Positions 9,641 through 19,535 are shown, counted from the first letter of the stretch. The stretch is DNA of 64,000 bases from a bacterium (GCA_026708055.1 JAPOVS010000022.1:1-64000); one strand, 5' to 3'. Notes: generated from the sequence alone by a model not told the origin. A program made the numbers and translations.

Positions 9641-12109
9641 TCAGCCGTTGGGGGCGCCCGGTGTGGGGGTGGGGGTGGTCCGGAAGTCGCCGGTGGCGTC
9701 GGGTAGGCGGGCGTAGCTGGTTCCCTCGCCGGCCTCGCCTTCGGCCCAGTCGACCTGGTCGACGGGTGCCCCGTCGGCGGTCCAGATGCCCAGCTCCTCG
9801 TCCTGTCCGAGGGCGAAGCCGGGCCAGGCCTCCTTGTCGAGCTCGACCTGCAGGTAGCCGCCCGGCGGGATCACCAGGTCGGGCGGGAACGGCACCCGCT
9901 TGGCGGGGTCCGACAGGTCGTCGGCCATCACGAAGTTGGCCAGCGCCAGGTACTCCCCCGAGGAGTTGTGGAGCTCGAACCAGTCCAGCGGATCGCCCTT
10001 GGCGGCCACCTCGTTGATGACGAGGCCGACGTTCACGGGAGCCGGGCCGGTGTCGCCCCCGTCCGAGTCGCCCCCGTCCGTGCCTCCCCCGCCGGTGCCG
10101 TCGCCCGCGATGCCGGGGGTGCCGCCGAACGCACCGACGAAGCTGCCGAGGACCGTCGCCCCCTCCGACGTGCCGGCCTCGACCAGCTTCAGGGTGCCTT
10201 CGGTGAACGGGGTGAAGCTGTCCAGCGCGGTGCCGCCGGCCGGGATGGTCCACACCCCGCCCCCGACGGAGTCCACGCCGATCACCAGTTCGGCGCCACC
10301 CGTGAACCGGGCCAGGGGCAGCACGACGGTCATTCCCTCCACCGAACCGTCGGGCTGCAGGCCGAGGAGGGTGATCGAGGCCGCCGGCTCGTCGAACCCG
10401 GCCGCCTCCTCGGGGCTGGCGTGGCCGACGATCACACCGCTGTCGCCGGGGGGAACCTCGGTGCCGTCGAAGGCCAGGTGCAGGATCTCGCCCTCCGCCA
10501 CGGGGTTGATTCTCTTGTTGGATCCCCACGTGCTCTCGAAGCGCACCGTCAACTCGACCCGCTCCGATTCGTCGGCGGGGAAGTCGGGAGCCGGCCACTC
10601 CGGCGGCTCGGGCGTGAGGTCGTCGAGGATCTCCGCCCGGCGCTTCTTGATGAACTGACGGACCCGCTCGGCGTCGGCGGCGGCCCCGGCCCGGTCCTCC
10701 GGCAGGGCGTTCTCCTGCACGATGGCGGCCATCTCGTCGACGCTCGCCAGCAGGGCCTCCTCGGCCCAGACGGCCTCCAGCAGGTGCTTCAGGCGCTCGA
10801 CGTACCGGTCCCGCCAGTAGCTGTCGTTGTACAGCCGATTGGGGATGGCCGTGAGGGCCAGCACCGACGGCGGCGGGTCGCTGATGTTGTCGAACGGGTT
10901 GGGGTCGTCCCGGAGGTGGAAGGTGTCGTCGACGCCCCAGGGGATGAACACGAAGGGGCCGCCGGGATCCCGGTAGAACCAGTAGTTGTTGCGGTCGCCG
11001 GCGTAGCCGTCCCAGTGGCCCACCAGCACCTCGGTGGCCCAGAACGTCACGAAGGCGTCGAGGTCGACCATGAGGGAAAGGTCCGCCCAGCCGGCGTCGG
11101 AGGGGTCCTGCAGGGCGGCCACGACGGCGTCGATGTCGGACCAGTCGTCGGCGTCCTCGTTGTTCTTCTTCTCGAACGTGCCGCGGAACTCGGGCGTGAA
11201 GTCGCTGACGTTGCCCTCGTAGAGATTGCCCTCGGTGCTGGCGAAGTGGCGGGCCAGGAAGGGGGCCTTGATCTCCTCCACGTGGACGTAGAGGCCGAGG
11301 TTCTTGCCGTTCACCGAGACGGTGGCGAAGTTGCAGCGCGAGGCCGGATTGCCCGCCGCGGCGAAGACCCGGTAGGTGAGGCAGGTGTTGATCATCGACG
11401 GGTCCTGGATGCTGTTGTTGAGGGTCATGCGTTCCATGACGCCGCCCAGGACCTGGTCGTCGACGTACTTGTCGAAGCGGAGCTTGAGGGAGGGCTTGGT
11501 GTCGCTCTGGGAACCGATGAAGCCCTTCTTGCGGACGCCGACTTCGGTGTGGGTCTCGCCGTCGACCGTCACCGTGGCCGGGAACCAGGTGTAGATGCTT
11601 GCGAACGGTCGGGAGAGTTGGTACTCGGCGATCTCGGCGAACAGGTCCTCGAGAGTGCGGGTCTGGTGGCGCAGGGTGTCCCAGTCCTCGGTGTCGATCT
11701 CTATGGCGATGTCCAGCACCCGGTGGAGGGCGAAGTAGGCGTCGCTGGGGCCCGGCGGGATGCGTTCGGGCAGCGGGACGGGCGCCGGGACCTCGGCCGC
11801 ATCCTCAGGCTGCGGCGGGGGCGGCGGCTCCGCCGGCGTGATCTCGGGCTCGGGTTCCCGCTCCGGCGGGGGTGGCGGCGGCTCGGCCGGCGGGGGTGCC
11901 GGAGGCTCCGAGGGCGGTTGCGCGGCCTCGGCCGGTGACGGCGCCGCTGCCGGCGGCGCTTCAGCGGCGGGCGCCGGGGCGGGCTCGGGGGACGGAGCGG
12001 CGGGCTCGTCCGAACCGCACGCCGTGGCCAAGACCGCGACGCCTACCAGAATCGCCGCGATGTGGTTCCCCACCTTCGCCGGTACGGCGGGAGAGGCAGG
12101 TCGGAGCAT
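9641..12109 (-). CDS. CotH-kinase-family lipoprotein with lamin-tail domain
   Basis: An 822-residue secreted protein. The signal peptide ends in lipobox LATAC (Cys31), so it should be lipid-anchored outside the membrane. A long Pro/Ala/Glu linker (about 35-130) leads to a CotH kinase-like domain (about 140-520: DIAIEIDTEDWDTLRH, GVRKKGFIGSQSDTKPSLKL, RMTLNNSIQDPSMI, VDDTFHLRDDPNPFDN). A Ser/Gly/Asp linker follows, then a lamin-tail domain (about 700-822, GLVINEVAAKGDPLDWFELHNSS). Characterised CotH proteins phosphorylate other proteins; lamin-tail domains are common on surface proteins. It is 3 bases downstream of leuD on the same strand, but a functional link is unlikely. Confidence 0.93.
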   Translation of the reverse strand: MLRPASPAVPAKVGNHIAAILVGVAVLATACGSDEPAAPSPEPAPAPAAEAPPAAAPSPAEAAQPPSEPPAPPPAEPPPPPPEREPEPEITPAEPPPPPQPEDAAEVPAPVPLPERIPPGPSDAYFALHRVLDIAIEIDTEDWDTLRHQTRTLEDLFAEIAEYQLSRPFASIYTWFPATVTVDGETHTEVGVRKKGFIGSQSDTKPSLKLRFDKYVDDQVLGGVMERMTLNNSIQDPSMINTCLTYRVFAAAGNPASRCNFATVSVNGKNLGLYVHVEEIKAPFLARHFASTEGNLYEGNVSDFTPEFRGTFEKKNNEDADDWSDIDAVVAALQDPSDAGWADLSLMVDLDAFVTFWATEVLVGHWDGYAGDRNNYWFYRDPGGPFVFIPWGVDDTFHLRDDPNPFDNISDPPPSVLALTAIPNRLYNDSYWRDRYVERLKHLLEAVWAEEALLASVDEMAAIVQENALPEDRAGAAADAERVRQFIKKRRAEILDDLTPEPPEWPAPDFPADESERVELTVRFESTWGSNKRINPVAEGEILHLAFDGTEVPPGDSGVIVGHASPEEAAGFDEPAASITLLGLQPDGSVEGMTVVLPLARFTGGAELVIGVDSVGGGVWTIPAGGTALDSFTPFTEGTLKLVEAGTSEGATVLGSFVGAFGGTPGIAGDGTGGGGTDGGDSDGGDTGPAPVNVGLVINEVAAKGDPLDWFELHNSSGEYLALANFVMADDLSDPAKRVPFPPDLVIPPGGYLQVELDKEAWPGFALGQDEELGIWTADGAPVDQVDWAEGEAGEGTSYARLPDATGDFRTTPTPTPGAPNG

Positions 12110-12112
12110 CGC

Positions 12113-12709
12113 TCAGCCGGTCGTGACCGGGAGCCAGGTGGGGCGGGTCTGCTCGAAGGCGGCGATGGCCTCGGCGTGGCGGAGGGTGATGGCGATGTCG
12201 TCGAGGCCGCCGAGGAGGCGCTCCTGGACGGCGTCAGCCAGCGGGAACGGGGCGGCGAGGCCGGCGGCGGGCGCCTCCACGGTGAGGTTCTCCACGTCGA
12301 CCCGCACGACGAGGTTATGGTCGACCAGCAGCGCGTCGAGCAGCGCCCGGCCGAAGTCGGCGTCCACAGCGGCGGTCACGAGGCCGCACTTGGCGGCGTT
12401 GTTGCGGAAGATGTCGCCGAAGCGGGGGGCGACGACGGCCCGGAAGCCGTACTGCTGGATGGCCCACACGGCGTGCTCGCGCGACGAGCCGATGCCGAAG
12501 TTGGGGCCGGCCACGAGCACCTCGGCGCCGGCGTAGCGCCGGTCGTTCAGCACGAAGGCGGGATCCTCGCGCCACGAGGAGAACAGGCCCTCCTCGAAGC
12601 CGGTGCGCTCCACCCGCTTCAGCCAGTGGCTGGGGATGATCTGGTCGGTGTCCACGTCGGAGCGGTCCAGCGGCAGCGCCCGGCCCTCCACGATCCGTAC
12701 GGGTTCCAT
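12113..12709 (-). CDS. leuD: 3-isopropylmalate dehydratase small subunit
   Basis: 198 residues. Small (swivelling-domain) subunit of isopropylmalate isomerase, working with LeuC to isomerise 2- to 3-isopropylmalate; in the citramalate route the same enzyme handles citramalate. Family features are SDVDTDQIIPSHWLKR (18-33), GPNFGIGSSREHAVWA and FRAVVAPRFGDIFRNN. ATG 12709 has GAGGAG upstream. It is separated from leuC by 135 bases that carry repeat D2. Confidence 0.97.
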   Translation of the reverse strand: MEPVRIVEGRALPLDRSDVDTDQIIPSHWLKRVERTGFEEGLFSSWREDPAFVLNDRRYAGAEVLVAGPNFGIGSSREHAVWAIQQYGFRAVVAPRFGDIFRNNAAKCGLVTAAVDADFGRALLDALLVDHNLVVRVDVENLTVEAPAAGLAAPFPLADAVQERLLGGLDDIAITLRHAEAIAAFEQTRPTWLPVTTG

Positions 12710-12774
12710 CGGCTACTTCGCTCCTCGCACCGTCGCCGGGTGGTCCGCCGACGCCGCAAGTCGGGTCCCCGACT

Positions 12775-12803
12775 CCTGGATTCCGGCCTGCGCCGGAATG
12801 ACG
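12775..12803 (+). repeat. Short palindromic repeat family D, copy D2
   Basis: Identical to D1 (6394-6422) over all 29 bases. It lies between leuC and leuD within one transcription unit, where the hairpin could adjust the relative level of the two mRNA halves. Confidence 0.85.
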
Positions 12804-12844
12804 GATCTTCTCGTCGGGGCCGTAGGTCGGTGGGCCATCGGGGC

Positions 12845-14254
12845 TCAGTCCAGGTCGGCCGGGGCGGCGAAGTGGCCGGCCACCGCGGTTGCCGCCGCCA
12901 CCGCCGGCGACACGAGGTGGGTGCGCCCGCCGATCCCCTGGCGGCCCTCGAAGTTGCGGTTGCTGGTGCTGGCGCAGCGCTCGCCGGCGGAGATCTTGTC
13001 GGGGTTCATGCCCAGGCACATGGAGCAGCCCGGCTCCCGCCAATCGAACCCGGCTGCGATGAGCACCTCGTGCAGACCCTCGGCCTCGGCCTGGTGCTTC
13101 ACCTGCATCGAGCCCGGCACCACCAGGGTGCGCATGCCCGGCGCCACCCGCCGGCCCGCCACCACCTCGGCCACGGTCCGCAGGTCCTCGATGCGGCTGT
13201 TGGTGCACGAGCCGATGAACACGGTGTCGACGGGGATGTCCCGCATGGGCGTGCCGGCGGCGAGGCCCATGTACTCCAGCGCCCGGACGGCGGCGTCCCG
13301 CCCGGCGGCGTCGCCGGCCTCGTCGGGCGACGGCACGGCGCCGTCGAGCGGCGCCACGTGGCCCGGGTTGGTGCCCCAGGTGACGTGCGGCGGGATGTCG
13401 GCGCCGTCGAGGTGCACCTCGGTGTCGAAGCCCGCCCCGTCGTCGGTGCGCAGCGCCCGCCAGTGCTCGACCGCCTCGTCCCAGGCGGCGCCCGCCGGGG
13501 CGTGCGGGCGGCCCTGCAGATAGGCGAAGGTGGTGTCGTCGGGGGCGACCATGCCGGCCCGGGCGCCCGCCTCGATGGACATGTTGCACACGGTCATGCG
13601 GCCCTCCATGGAGAGGGCCTTGATGACGGCGCCCCGGTACTCGATGACCGAGCCGATGCCGCCGCCGGTGCCGATGCGCCCGATGATCGACAGGATCACG
13701 TCCTTGGGGCCCGAACCGGCCGGCAGCTCGCCGTCCACGGTGACCGCCATGGTGCGGGGCCGGGCCTGCGGCAGCGTCTGGGTGGCCAGCACGTGCTCGA
13801 CCTCGCTGGTGCCGATGCCGAATGCCAGCGCCCCGAAGGCGCCGTGGGTGGAGGTGTGGCTGTCGCCGCAGACCACGGTGCTGCCCGGCAGGGTGAGGCC
13901 CAGTTCGGGGCCGATGACGTGGACGATGCCCTGGCGGTCGTGGCCCATGGGGTACAGCGGCACCCCGAATTCGGCGCAGTTGGCCCGCAGCGACTCCAGC
14001 TGGCGGCGCGACACGGCGTCGGCCACCGGGCCGCTGATGTTGGCAGTGGGCACGTTGTGGTCCTCGGTCGCCACGGTGAGGTCGGGGCGGCGCAAGCTGC
14101 GGCCCGCCATGCGCAGGCCGTCGAACGCCTGCGGGGAGGTGACCTCGTGCAGCAGGTGCAGGTCGATGAAGAGGATGTCGGTGCCGTCGTCGCCGGCGTG
14201 GACGACGTGGGCGTCCCAGACCTTCTCGCTGAGCGTGCGAGGGCCGGCTGCCAT
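12845..14254 (-). CDS. leuC: 3-isopropylmalate dehydratase large subunit
   Basis: 469 residues. Aconitase-family catalytic subunit with a 4Fe-4S cluster. The cluster cysteines appear in [12 protein letters not shown] and in [12 protein letters not shown] (CxxC). Other marks are [37 protein letters not shown] and [12 protein letters not shown]. The start codon shares one base with the greA stop (TGATG), so translation is coupled. With LeuD and LeuB it can serve both leucine synthesis and the citramalate route started by CimA at 16784. Confidence 0.98.
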   Translation of the reverse strand: MAAGPRTLSEKVWDAHVVHAGDDGTDILFIDLHLLHEVTSPQAFDGLRMAGRSLRRPDLTVATEDHNVPTANISGPVADAVSRRQLESLRANCAEFGVPLYPMGHDRQGIVHVIGPELGLTLPGSTVVCGDSHTSTHGAFGALAFGIGTSEVEHVLATQTLPQARPRTMAVTVDGELPAGSGPKDVILSIIGRIGTGGGIGSVIEYRGAVIKALSMEGRMTVCNMSIEAGARAGMVAPDDTTFAYLQGRPHAPAGAAWDEAVEHWRALRTDDGAGFDTEVHLDGADIPPHVTWGTNPGHVAPLDGAVPSPDEAGDAAGRDAAVRALEYMGLAAGTPMRDIPVDTVFIGSCTNSRIEDLRTVAEVVAGRRVAPGMRTLVVPGSMQVKHQAEAEGLHEVLIAAGFDWREPGCSMCLGMNPDKISAGERCASTSNRNFEGRQGIGGRTHLVSPAVAAATAVAGHFAAPADLD

Positions 14255-14739
14255 CAGTGGCGGTCCTCGGCGGTGACGACGTCCACGACGGTGACCTCCA
14301 CCGGGCCGGCGGGCGCCTCGTAGCGCACCACGTCGCCGGGCCGGGCGCCGATCATGGCCACCCCGAGCGGCGAGGAGGGCGACACCACGTCGTAGTCCTC
14401 GTGGCGCTCCTCGATGGTGCCGATGAGGTAGCGCTCGGTGTCCTCGTCGCCCTCGAAGCGCAGATCCACCAGCGAGCCCACGGTGGCGCGGTCGGCGGGC
14501 CCGTCGCCGGGGGAAACCACCACCGCGTTCTCCAGCAGCGCCTGGATCTGCTGGATGCGGCCCTGCATCTTGCCCTTCTCCTCGCGGGCGGCGTGGTAGT
14601 CGCCGTTCTCGGAGAGGTCGCCGAGGGCCCGGGCGGCGGCGATCTGCGCCGTGATGGCCTCGTTGGCCGGCCCGGTGAGGTAGGCGAGCTCCTCCTGCAG
14701 CCGCTCGTAGGCCACACGCGTCAACTGCGGGGCGTTCAT
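14254..14739 (-). CDS. greA: Transcription elongation factor GreA
   Basis: 161 residues. It rescues backtracked RNA polymerase by stimulating transcript cleavage. The N-terminal coiled coil carries the hallmark [21 protein letters not shown], with the acidic tip residues of GreA. The C-terminal domain includes [22 protein letters not shown] choose ATG 14739 over GTG 14742 because TAGATT on this strand lies exactly 6 bases upstream, matching the leaderless pattern of divergent leuB. It reads into leuC with a one-base overlap. Confidence 0.96.
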   Translation of the reverse strand: MNAPQLTRVAYERLQEELAYLTGPANEAITAQIAAARALGDLSENGDYHAAREEKGKMQGRIQQIQALLENAVVVSPGDGPADRATVGSLVDLRFEGDEDTERYLIGTIEERHEDYDVVSPSSPLGVAMIGARPGDVVRYEAPAGPVEVTVVDVVTAEDRH

Positions 14740-14745
14740 CACATC

Positions 14746-14783
14746 AATCTACTGACCCCCCGCCGCGAAACGCCCGGTAGATT
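14746..14783. promoter_or_regulatory. Divergent leaderless promoters of greA and leuB
   Basis: Two identical -10 boxes face away from each other: TAGATT on the minus strand (14751-14746) 6 bases before the greA ATG, and TAGATT on the plus strand (14778-14783) 6 bases before the leuB ATG. Neither gene has a Shine-Dalgarno. Both mRNAs should begin at or next to the start codon. Confidence 0.65.
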
Positions 14784-14789
14784 GTTCGC

Positions 14790-15776
14790 ATGGCGACACA
14801 TCGCATTGGAGTGCTGGCAGGCGACGGGATCGGGCCGGAGGTGATCGGCGAGGGCCTGAAGGTCATCGAGGCCGCCGGCGTGAACTTCGAGACGGTGGAC
14901 TACGACCTCGGCGGCGAGCGCTACCTGCGCGACGGCACCGTGCTGCCCGACAGCGTGGTGGAGGAGTGGCGGGGCCTCGACGCCATCTACGTGGGCGCGG
15001 TGGGCACCCCCGACGTGCCGCCGGGCACCCTGGAGCGGGGCCTGCTGCTGCGGATGCGCTTCGAGTTGGACCTGTACATCAACCTGCGCCCCTTCCGCCT
15101 GCCCGAACGCAACATCGACATGGCCGTCATCAGGGAGAACACCGAGGGCGCCTACGCCGGCGAGGGCGGGTTCCTGCGCAAGGGCACACCGCACGAGATC
15201 GTCACGCAGGGCTCGGTGAACACCCGCATGGGCGTGGAGCGGGCCATCCGCTTCGGCTTCGAGTTGGCCTCCAAGCGGCGCCGCCACGTCACGCTGGTGC
15301 ACAAGACCAACGTGATGACCTACTCCGGCGACCTGTGGTACCGCACCTTCGAGGAGGTCGCGGCCGAATACCCCGACTACGGCACCGCCTACAACCACGT
15401 GGACGCCGCCTGCATCTACTTCGTGGACTCGCCGGACCGCTACGACGTGATCGTGACCGACAACCTGTTCGGCGACATCCTCACCGACCTGGGCGGGGCG
15501 GTCAGCGGCGGCATCGGCAAGGCCGCCTCGGCGAACCTGAACGCGGCCGGCACCGGACCGTCGATGTTCGAGCCCGTGCACGGCTCGGCGCCCGACATCG
15601 CCGGGCAGGGCATCGCCGATCCGAGCGCGGCGATCCTGTCGGCGGCGATGATGCTGGAGCACCTGGGCGAGAACGCCGCCGCGGCGGCCATCGACCGGGC
15701 CTGCATGGCCGTCGACGGCAGCGTGGGTGGCACCAGCGCCATCGGCGACGCCATCGCCGGCGCCGTAGCCGGCTAG
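14790..15776 (+). CDS. leuB: 3-isopropylmalate dehydrogenase
   Basis: 328 residues. An NAD-dependent beta-decarboxylating dehydrogenase that oxidises 3-isopropylmalate, or 3-methylmalate in the citramalate route. The start reads [20 protein letters not shown]. Further marks are the substrate arginines in [34 protein letters not shown], the metal-binding aspartates in [20 protein letters not shown], and [14 protein letters not shown]. It is slightly short but has every core motif. It starts a plus-strand run leuB-ilvE-cimA. Confidence 0.96.
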   Translation: MATHRIGVLAGDGIGPEVIGEGLKVIEAAGVNFETVDYDLGGERYLRDGTVLPDSVVEEWRGLDAIYVGAVGTPDVPPGTLERGLLLRMRFELDLYINLRPFRLPERNIDMAVIRENTEGAYAGEGGFLRKGTPHEIVTQGSVNTRMGVERAIRFGFELASKRRRHVTLVHKTNVMTYSGDLWYRTFEEVAAEYPDYGTAYNHVDAACIYFVDSPDRYDVIVTDNLFGDILTDLGGAVSGGIGKAASANLNAAGTGPSMFEPVHGSAPDIAGQGIADPSAAILSAAMMLEHLGENAAAAAIDRACMAVDGSVGGTSAIGDAIAGAVAG

Positions 15777-15803
15777 GGGCCCGCCGGAACCACGGCGAGC
15801 CCC

Positions 15804-15827
15804 GGTGACGGTCCGCGGGCCGTCACC
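15804..15827. other. GC-rich palindrome between leuB and ilvE
   Basis: GGTGACGG...CCGTCACC around a CCGCGG centre, nearly perfect over 24 bases, 27 bases after the leuB stop and 50 before ilvE. It could be a terminator or attenuator-like mRNA hairpin. No T-run follows it. Confidence 0.5.
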
Positions 15828-15876
15828 GCCCGCATTGGACCATCATTGACGCACCGAGACAACGAAGGGATACCCG

Positions 15877-16797
15877 ATGCCGATTCAGCCCGTCGAGAAG
15901 ATCTGGATGGACGGTGAGTTCGTGGACTGGCACGACGCCAAGGTGCACATCCTCACCCACACCCTGCACTACGGGAACGGCGTATTCGAGGGCATCCGCG
16001 CCTACGCGACCGACCGGGGGGCCGCCGTTTTCCGCCTCACGCCCCACATCGAGCGGCTGTTCCGCAGCGCCAAGATCCTGGGGATCCAGATCCCGTACAC
16101 GCCCGAGGAGCTGGTGGAGGCCACGAAGCAGACCGTGGCGATCAACGAGCTGGAATCGTGCTACATCCGCCCGCTAGTGTACCTGGGCTACGGCGAGATG
16201 GGGCTCAACCCCATGCCCTGCCCGGTGAACGTGTCGATCGCCACGTGGAGTTGGGGCATCTACCTGGGCGCCGACTCCATCAACACCGGCGTGCGCATGA
16301 TGATCAGCTCGTGGCAGCGCCACGACCCCAACGCCATGCCGCCGGCCGCCAAGGGCTGCGGGCACTACATCAACAGCCAGATGGCCAAGGTGTCGGCCCT
16401 GAACGCCGGCTACGACGAGGCCATCCTGCTGTCGCCGCAGGGCCACGTCAGCGAATGCACCGGCGAGAACCTGTTCGTCGTGATGGACGGGCGGATCATC
16501 ACGCCGCCGACCAGCGCGGGCGCCCTCGGGGGCATCACCCAGGACGCCATCGAGACCATCGCCGGCGACCTGGAGATCCCGTACGAGACCGGGAACCTGC
16601 TGCGCAGCGACCTGTACACGGCCGATGAGGCGTTCCTCAGCGGCACCGCGGCGGAGGTGGTGCCGATCCGCTCGATCGACGACCGGGAGATCGGCGACCC
16701 GGGGCCGGTGACCCGCCAGATCCAAGAGGTGTTCTACGAGGCGGTCCAGGGGAAGGTGGACCGCTACAAGGAGTGGAACGAGTATGTCAACGAGTAG
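15877..16797 (+). CDS. ilvE: Branched-chain amino acid aminotransferase
   Basis: 306 residues. A class IV PLP aminotransferase for the last step of Leu, Ile and Val synthesis. Marks are the N-terminal IWMDGEFVDWHDAKVHILTH, LHYGNGVFEGIRAY, the PLP lysine in AAKGCGHYINSQMAK, DEAILLSPQGHVSECTGENL and FLSGTAAEVVPI. ATG 15877 has GAAGGG upstream. Its 3' end overlaps cimA by 14 bases in another frame, so the two are probably translated together. Confidence 0.97.
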   Translation: MPIQPVEKIWMDGEFVDWHDAKVHILTHTLHYGNGVFEGIRAYATDRGAAVFRLTPHIERLFRSAKILGIQIPYTPEELVEATKQTVAINELESCYIRPLVYLGYGEMGLNPMPCPVNVSIATWSWGIYLGADSINTGVRMMISSWQRHDPNAMPPAAKGCGHYINSQMAKVSALNAGYDEAILLSPQGHVSECTGENLFVVMDGRIITPPTSAGALGGITQDAIETIAGDLEIPYETGNLLRSDLYTADEAFLSGTAAEVVPIRSIDDREIGDPGPVTRQIQEVFYEAVQGKVDRYKEWNEYVNE

Positions 16798-18688
16798 CGG
16801 CGCGGGCCGCGGGGTGGCCGGCGACGGCGCCGACACCGCCGCGGCAGGCGCCGCGCCGGCCCTGCCGACCGGGGCCGGTGCTGCTGCTCGAACCGGAGCC
16901 GCCGCCGGAGCCGGTACCGCTGAGGCCGGTGCTGCTGCTCGAGCCGGAGCCGCGAGAGCCCGTGCCGTCTGGCTGAGCGGCGACCTCGAAGCCCGGGCCC
17001 GGGCCGCGGCGGCCGCCCACCGCACGCCGGCCGCGGTGGAGATCTACGACACCACCCTGCGCGACGGCAGCCAACTCGAGGGCATCTCGCTGACCGTCGA
17101 GGACAAGCTGCGCATCGCCCGGGAGCTGGACCGCCTCGGCGTGCACTACATCGAGGGCGGCTGGCCGGGCGCCAACCCCAAGGACGACGAGTTCTTCGCC
17201 CGGGCCGCCGAGGAGCTGCGGCTGGAGACGGCCCGCCTGGCAGCGTTCGGCTCCACCCGGCGGGTGGGGGGCCGCTGCGACGGCGACGCCGTGCTGGCGA
17301 ACCTGCTGGCGGCCGGCACCCGGACGGTGTGCATCGTGGGCAAGTGCTGGGACTACCACGTCAGCGAGGCGCTGCGCACCAGCCTGGACGAGGGCATCGC
17401 CATGGCGGCGGAGTCGGTGGCGTACCTGGTCGGGGCGGGCCGGCGGGTGTTCTTCGACGCCGAGGGGGCCTTCGACGGCTACAAGCACAACCCGGACTAC
17501 TCGCTGGCGGTGCTGGCGGCGGTGGCCGAGGCCGGGGCGGAGCGGCTGGTGCTGTGCGACACCAACGGGGGCTCGCTGCCGCACGAGGTGTACGCCATCG
17601 TGGCGGAGATCGTGGACGCCCTCGGCGCCCCGGTCGGGGTGCACCTGCACAACGACACCGGCTGCGGGGTGGCCAACGCGCTGGCCGGCGTGCGGGCCGG
17701 GGCCACCCAGGTGCAGGGCACGATCAACGGCTACGGCGAGCGCACCGGCAACTGCGACCTGGTGCCGATCATCGCCAACCTGAGCCTGAAGATGGGCGTG
17801 GCGACGCTGCCGCCGGAGCGGCTGGAGCTGCTGACGTCGGTCTCCCGGCGGGTGGCGGAGATGGTCAACTGGGTGCCGGACCCCCAGCAGCCCTACGTGG
17901 GCACCTCGGCGTTCGCCCACAAGGCCGGGCTGCACGCCAGCGCCCTGGCCCGCCGGGCCGACGCCTACGAGCACATCGACCCGGCAGCGGTGGGCAACGG
18001 CACCCGGTTCGTGGTCTCGGAGATGGCGGGACGCTCGTCGATCGAGTTGAAGGCCCAGGAGCTGGGCATCGAGCTGGACGGCGCCACGATCAGCCAGCTG
18101 ATCGAGACCCTGAAGCGGCTGGAGTACGAGGGCTACCAGTTCGAGGTGGCCGACGCCTCCCTGGAGTTGTGGATGCGGGCGGCCCTCGGCTGGGAGCAAC
18201 CGTTCTTCGGCATCGAGTCGTTCCGGGTGGAGGTGGGGCGGCACCTGCGGTCGGGCGGTGCGCCGGTCGGTGTCTCCGGGCCGAGACGGCCCGACGACGA
18301 CGCCATGCACCGCCAGTGCGAGGCCACGATCAAGCTGTGGGTGGGCGACCAGCGGCGCATCACCGTCGGCGAGGGCAACGGCCCGGTGAACGCCCTGCAC
18401 AACGCCCTGCTGTCGGCGGCCGGCGATCACTACCCCGAGATCGCCCGCATCGCCCTCACCGACTACAAGGTGCGGGTCCTGGACACGGCCGCCGGCACTG
18501 CCGCGGTCACCAGGGTGCTGATCGACTCCACCGACGGCGCCCGCACGTGGACCACGATCGGCGTGTCGGAGAACATCGTGGAGGCCTCCTGGGAGGCGCT
18601 CTGCGACTCGATCGTCTGGGGCCTGCTCCACAGCGACGCCGAGGCGCCGGCCGGGGAGTCCTGGGCGCTCAGTCGGCGAGGTCGCTGA
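16784..18688 (+). CDS. cimA: (R)-citramalate synthase
   Basis: 634 residues. It condenses pyruvate with acetyl-CoA to citramalate, starting isoleucine synthesis without threonine. The catalytic barrel begins at about residue 85 (VEIYDTTLRDGSQLEGISLT) and shows GGWPGANPKDDEFF, VGKCWDYHV, LCDTNGGSLPHEV, HLHNDTGCGVANAL and GTINGYGERTGNCDL. A LeuA-type regulatory domain follows (about 500-625). This pattern, with GWPG, separates CimA from isopropylmalate synthase. The first 80 residues are an Ala/Gly-rich extension containing a tandem repeat (16875-16960). AAGGAG before ATG 16784 supports that start. Confidence 0.95.
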   Translation: MSTSSGAGRGVAGDGADTAAAGAAPALPTGAGAAARTGAAAGAGTAEAGAAARAGAARARAVWLSGDLEARARAAAAAHRTPAAVEIYDTTLRDGSQLEGISLTVEDKLRIARELDRLGVHYIEGGWPGANPKDDEFFARAAEELRLETARLAAFGSTRRVGGRCDGDAVLANLLAAGTRTVCIVGKCWDYHVSEALRTSLDEGIAMAAESVAYLVGAGRRVFFDAEGAFDGYKHNPDYSLAVLAAVAEAGAERLVLCDTNGGSLPHEVYAIVAEIVDALGAPVGVHLHNDTGCGVANALAGVRAGATQVQGTINGYGERTGNCDLVPIIANLSLKMGVATLPPERLELLTSVSRRVAEMVNWVPDPQQPYVGTSAFAHKAGLHASALARRADAYEHIDPAAVGNGTRFVVSEMAGRSSIELKAQELGIELDGATISQLIETLKRLEYEGYQFEVADASLELWMRAALGWEQPFFGIESFRVEVGRHLRSGGAPVGVSGPRRPDDDAMHRQCEATIKLWVGDQRRITVGEGNGPVNALHNALLSAAGDHYPEIARIALTDYKVRVLDTAAGTAAVTRVLIDSTDGARTWTTIGVSENIVEASWEALCDSIVWGLLHSDAEAPAGESWALSRRGR

Positions 18689-19535
18689 GGGCCTCGGCGA
18701 GGGGTTCGAGGACCGCCGGGTCGTGCGGTGGGGGCAGGTAGCAGATGGCCAGATCCATGCCGGCCTCGGCGTAGCCGGCACAGGCTTCGACGACCGGGCC
18801 GGGGGAGCCGTCGGGCGGCACCCTGACGTGCGTCGAGATCATGATCTCGCCGGGGGGCCGGCCGATGGCGGCGCAGGCCTCGTACAGCACGTCGCGCTTG
18901 GCCCGGAAGCCGTCGGTGTTGACCTGGCCGGGCGGGGCGTCCCAGTCGGGGGGGCAGTTCCAGTGGTCGGCGAAGCGGGCCACCAGCGGCAGCGTGCGCC
19001 GCTCGCCCCCGCCGCCGATGCAGATGGGAGGATGCGGCTTCTGGACGCCCGGCGGGTTGTTGCGGGCCTCGCTGAGCGTGTAGTAGCGGCCGTCGAACGT
19101 GGTGACCTCCTGCGTGAGCAGGCCCGTGATGACCTCGCAGGCCTCCGCGAAACGGTCGAAGCGCTCGGTCAGGGTGCCGAGGCGGATGCCGTAGCCCTCG
19201 CACTCCTCCTCGTTCCAGGCGGCGCCGATGCCGAACTCCAGCCGGCCCCCGCTGATGATGTCCACCGTGGACGCCATGGACGCCAGCACCGCGGGGTGGC
19301 GGTACACGATGCCGGTCACCATGCAGCCCACCCGCAGGCGCTTCGTGGCCTGCGCCAGTGCGGTGAGGGTCGTCCAGCCCTCCAGGCACTCACCCGTGGA
19401 GTCCGAGTAGATGGGGTAGAAGTGATCGAAGTTCCAGGCCGACGTGAAGACCGGGATGTCGTCGGCCTCGGTCCAGACGGCCAGCATGTCCGCCCAGTCA
19501 GTGTCCTGCTGCGAGGTCTTGATTCCGAAGAGCAT
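18669..19535 (-). CDS. LLM-class F420-dependent oxidoreductase
   Basis: 288 residues of the luciferase-like family in the coenzyme-F420-using branch. Marks are MLFGIKTSQQDTDWADML, AWNFDHFYPIY, LTALAQATKRLRVGCMVTG, NPAVLA-type YRHPAVLASMASTVD, ISGGRLEFGIGAAWNEEE, and GGGGERRTLPLVARFADHWN. The substrate cannot be read from sequence. The frame is open back to 20069, but the family start is ATG 19535; TACCGT 6 bases upstream suggests a leaderless mRNA. It converges on cimA with a 20-base overlap. F420 use fits the FrhB-like gene at 48987. Confidence 0.92.
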   Translation of the reverse strand: MLFGIKTSQQDTDWADMLAVWTEADDIPVFTSAWNFDHFYPIYSDSTGECLEGWTTLTALAQATKRLRVGCMVTGIVYRHPAVLASMASTVDIISGGRLEFGIGAAWNEEECEGYGIRLGTLTERFDRFAEACEVITGLLTQEVTTFDGRYYTLSEARNNPPGVQKPHPPICIGGGGERRTLPLVARFADHWNCPPDWDAPPGQVNTDGFRAKRDVLYEACAAIGRPPGEIMISTHVRVPPDGSPGPVVEACAGYAEAGMDLAICYLPPPHDPAVLEPLAEALSDLAD

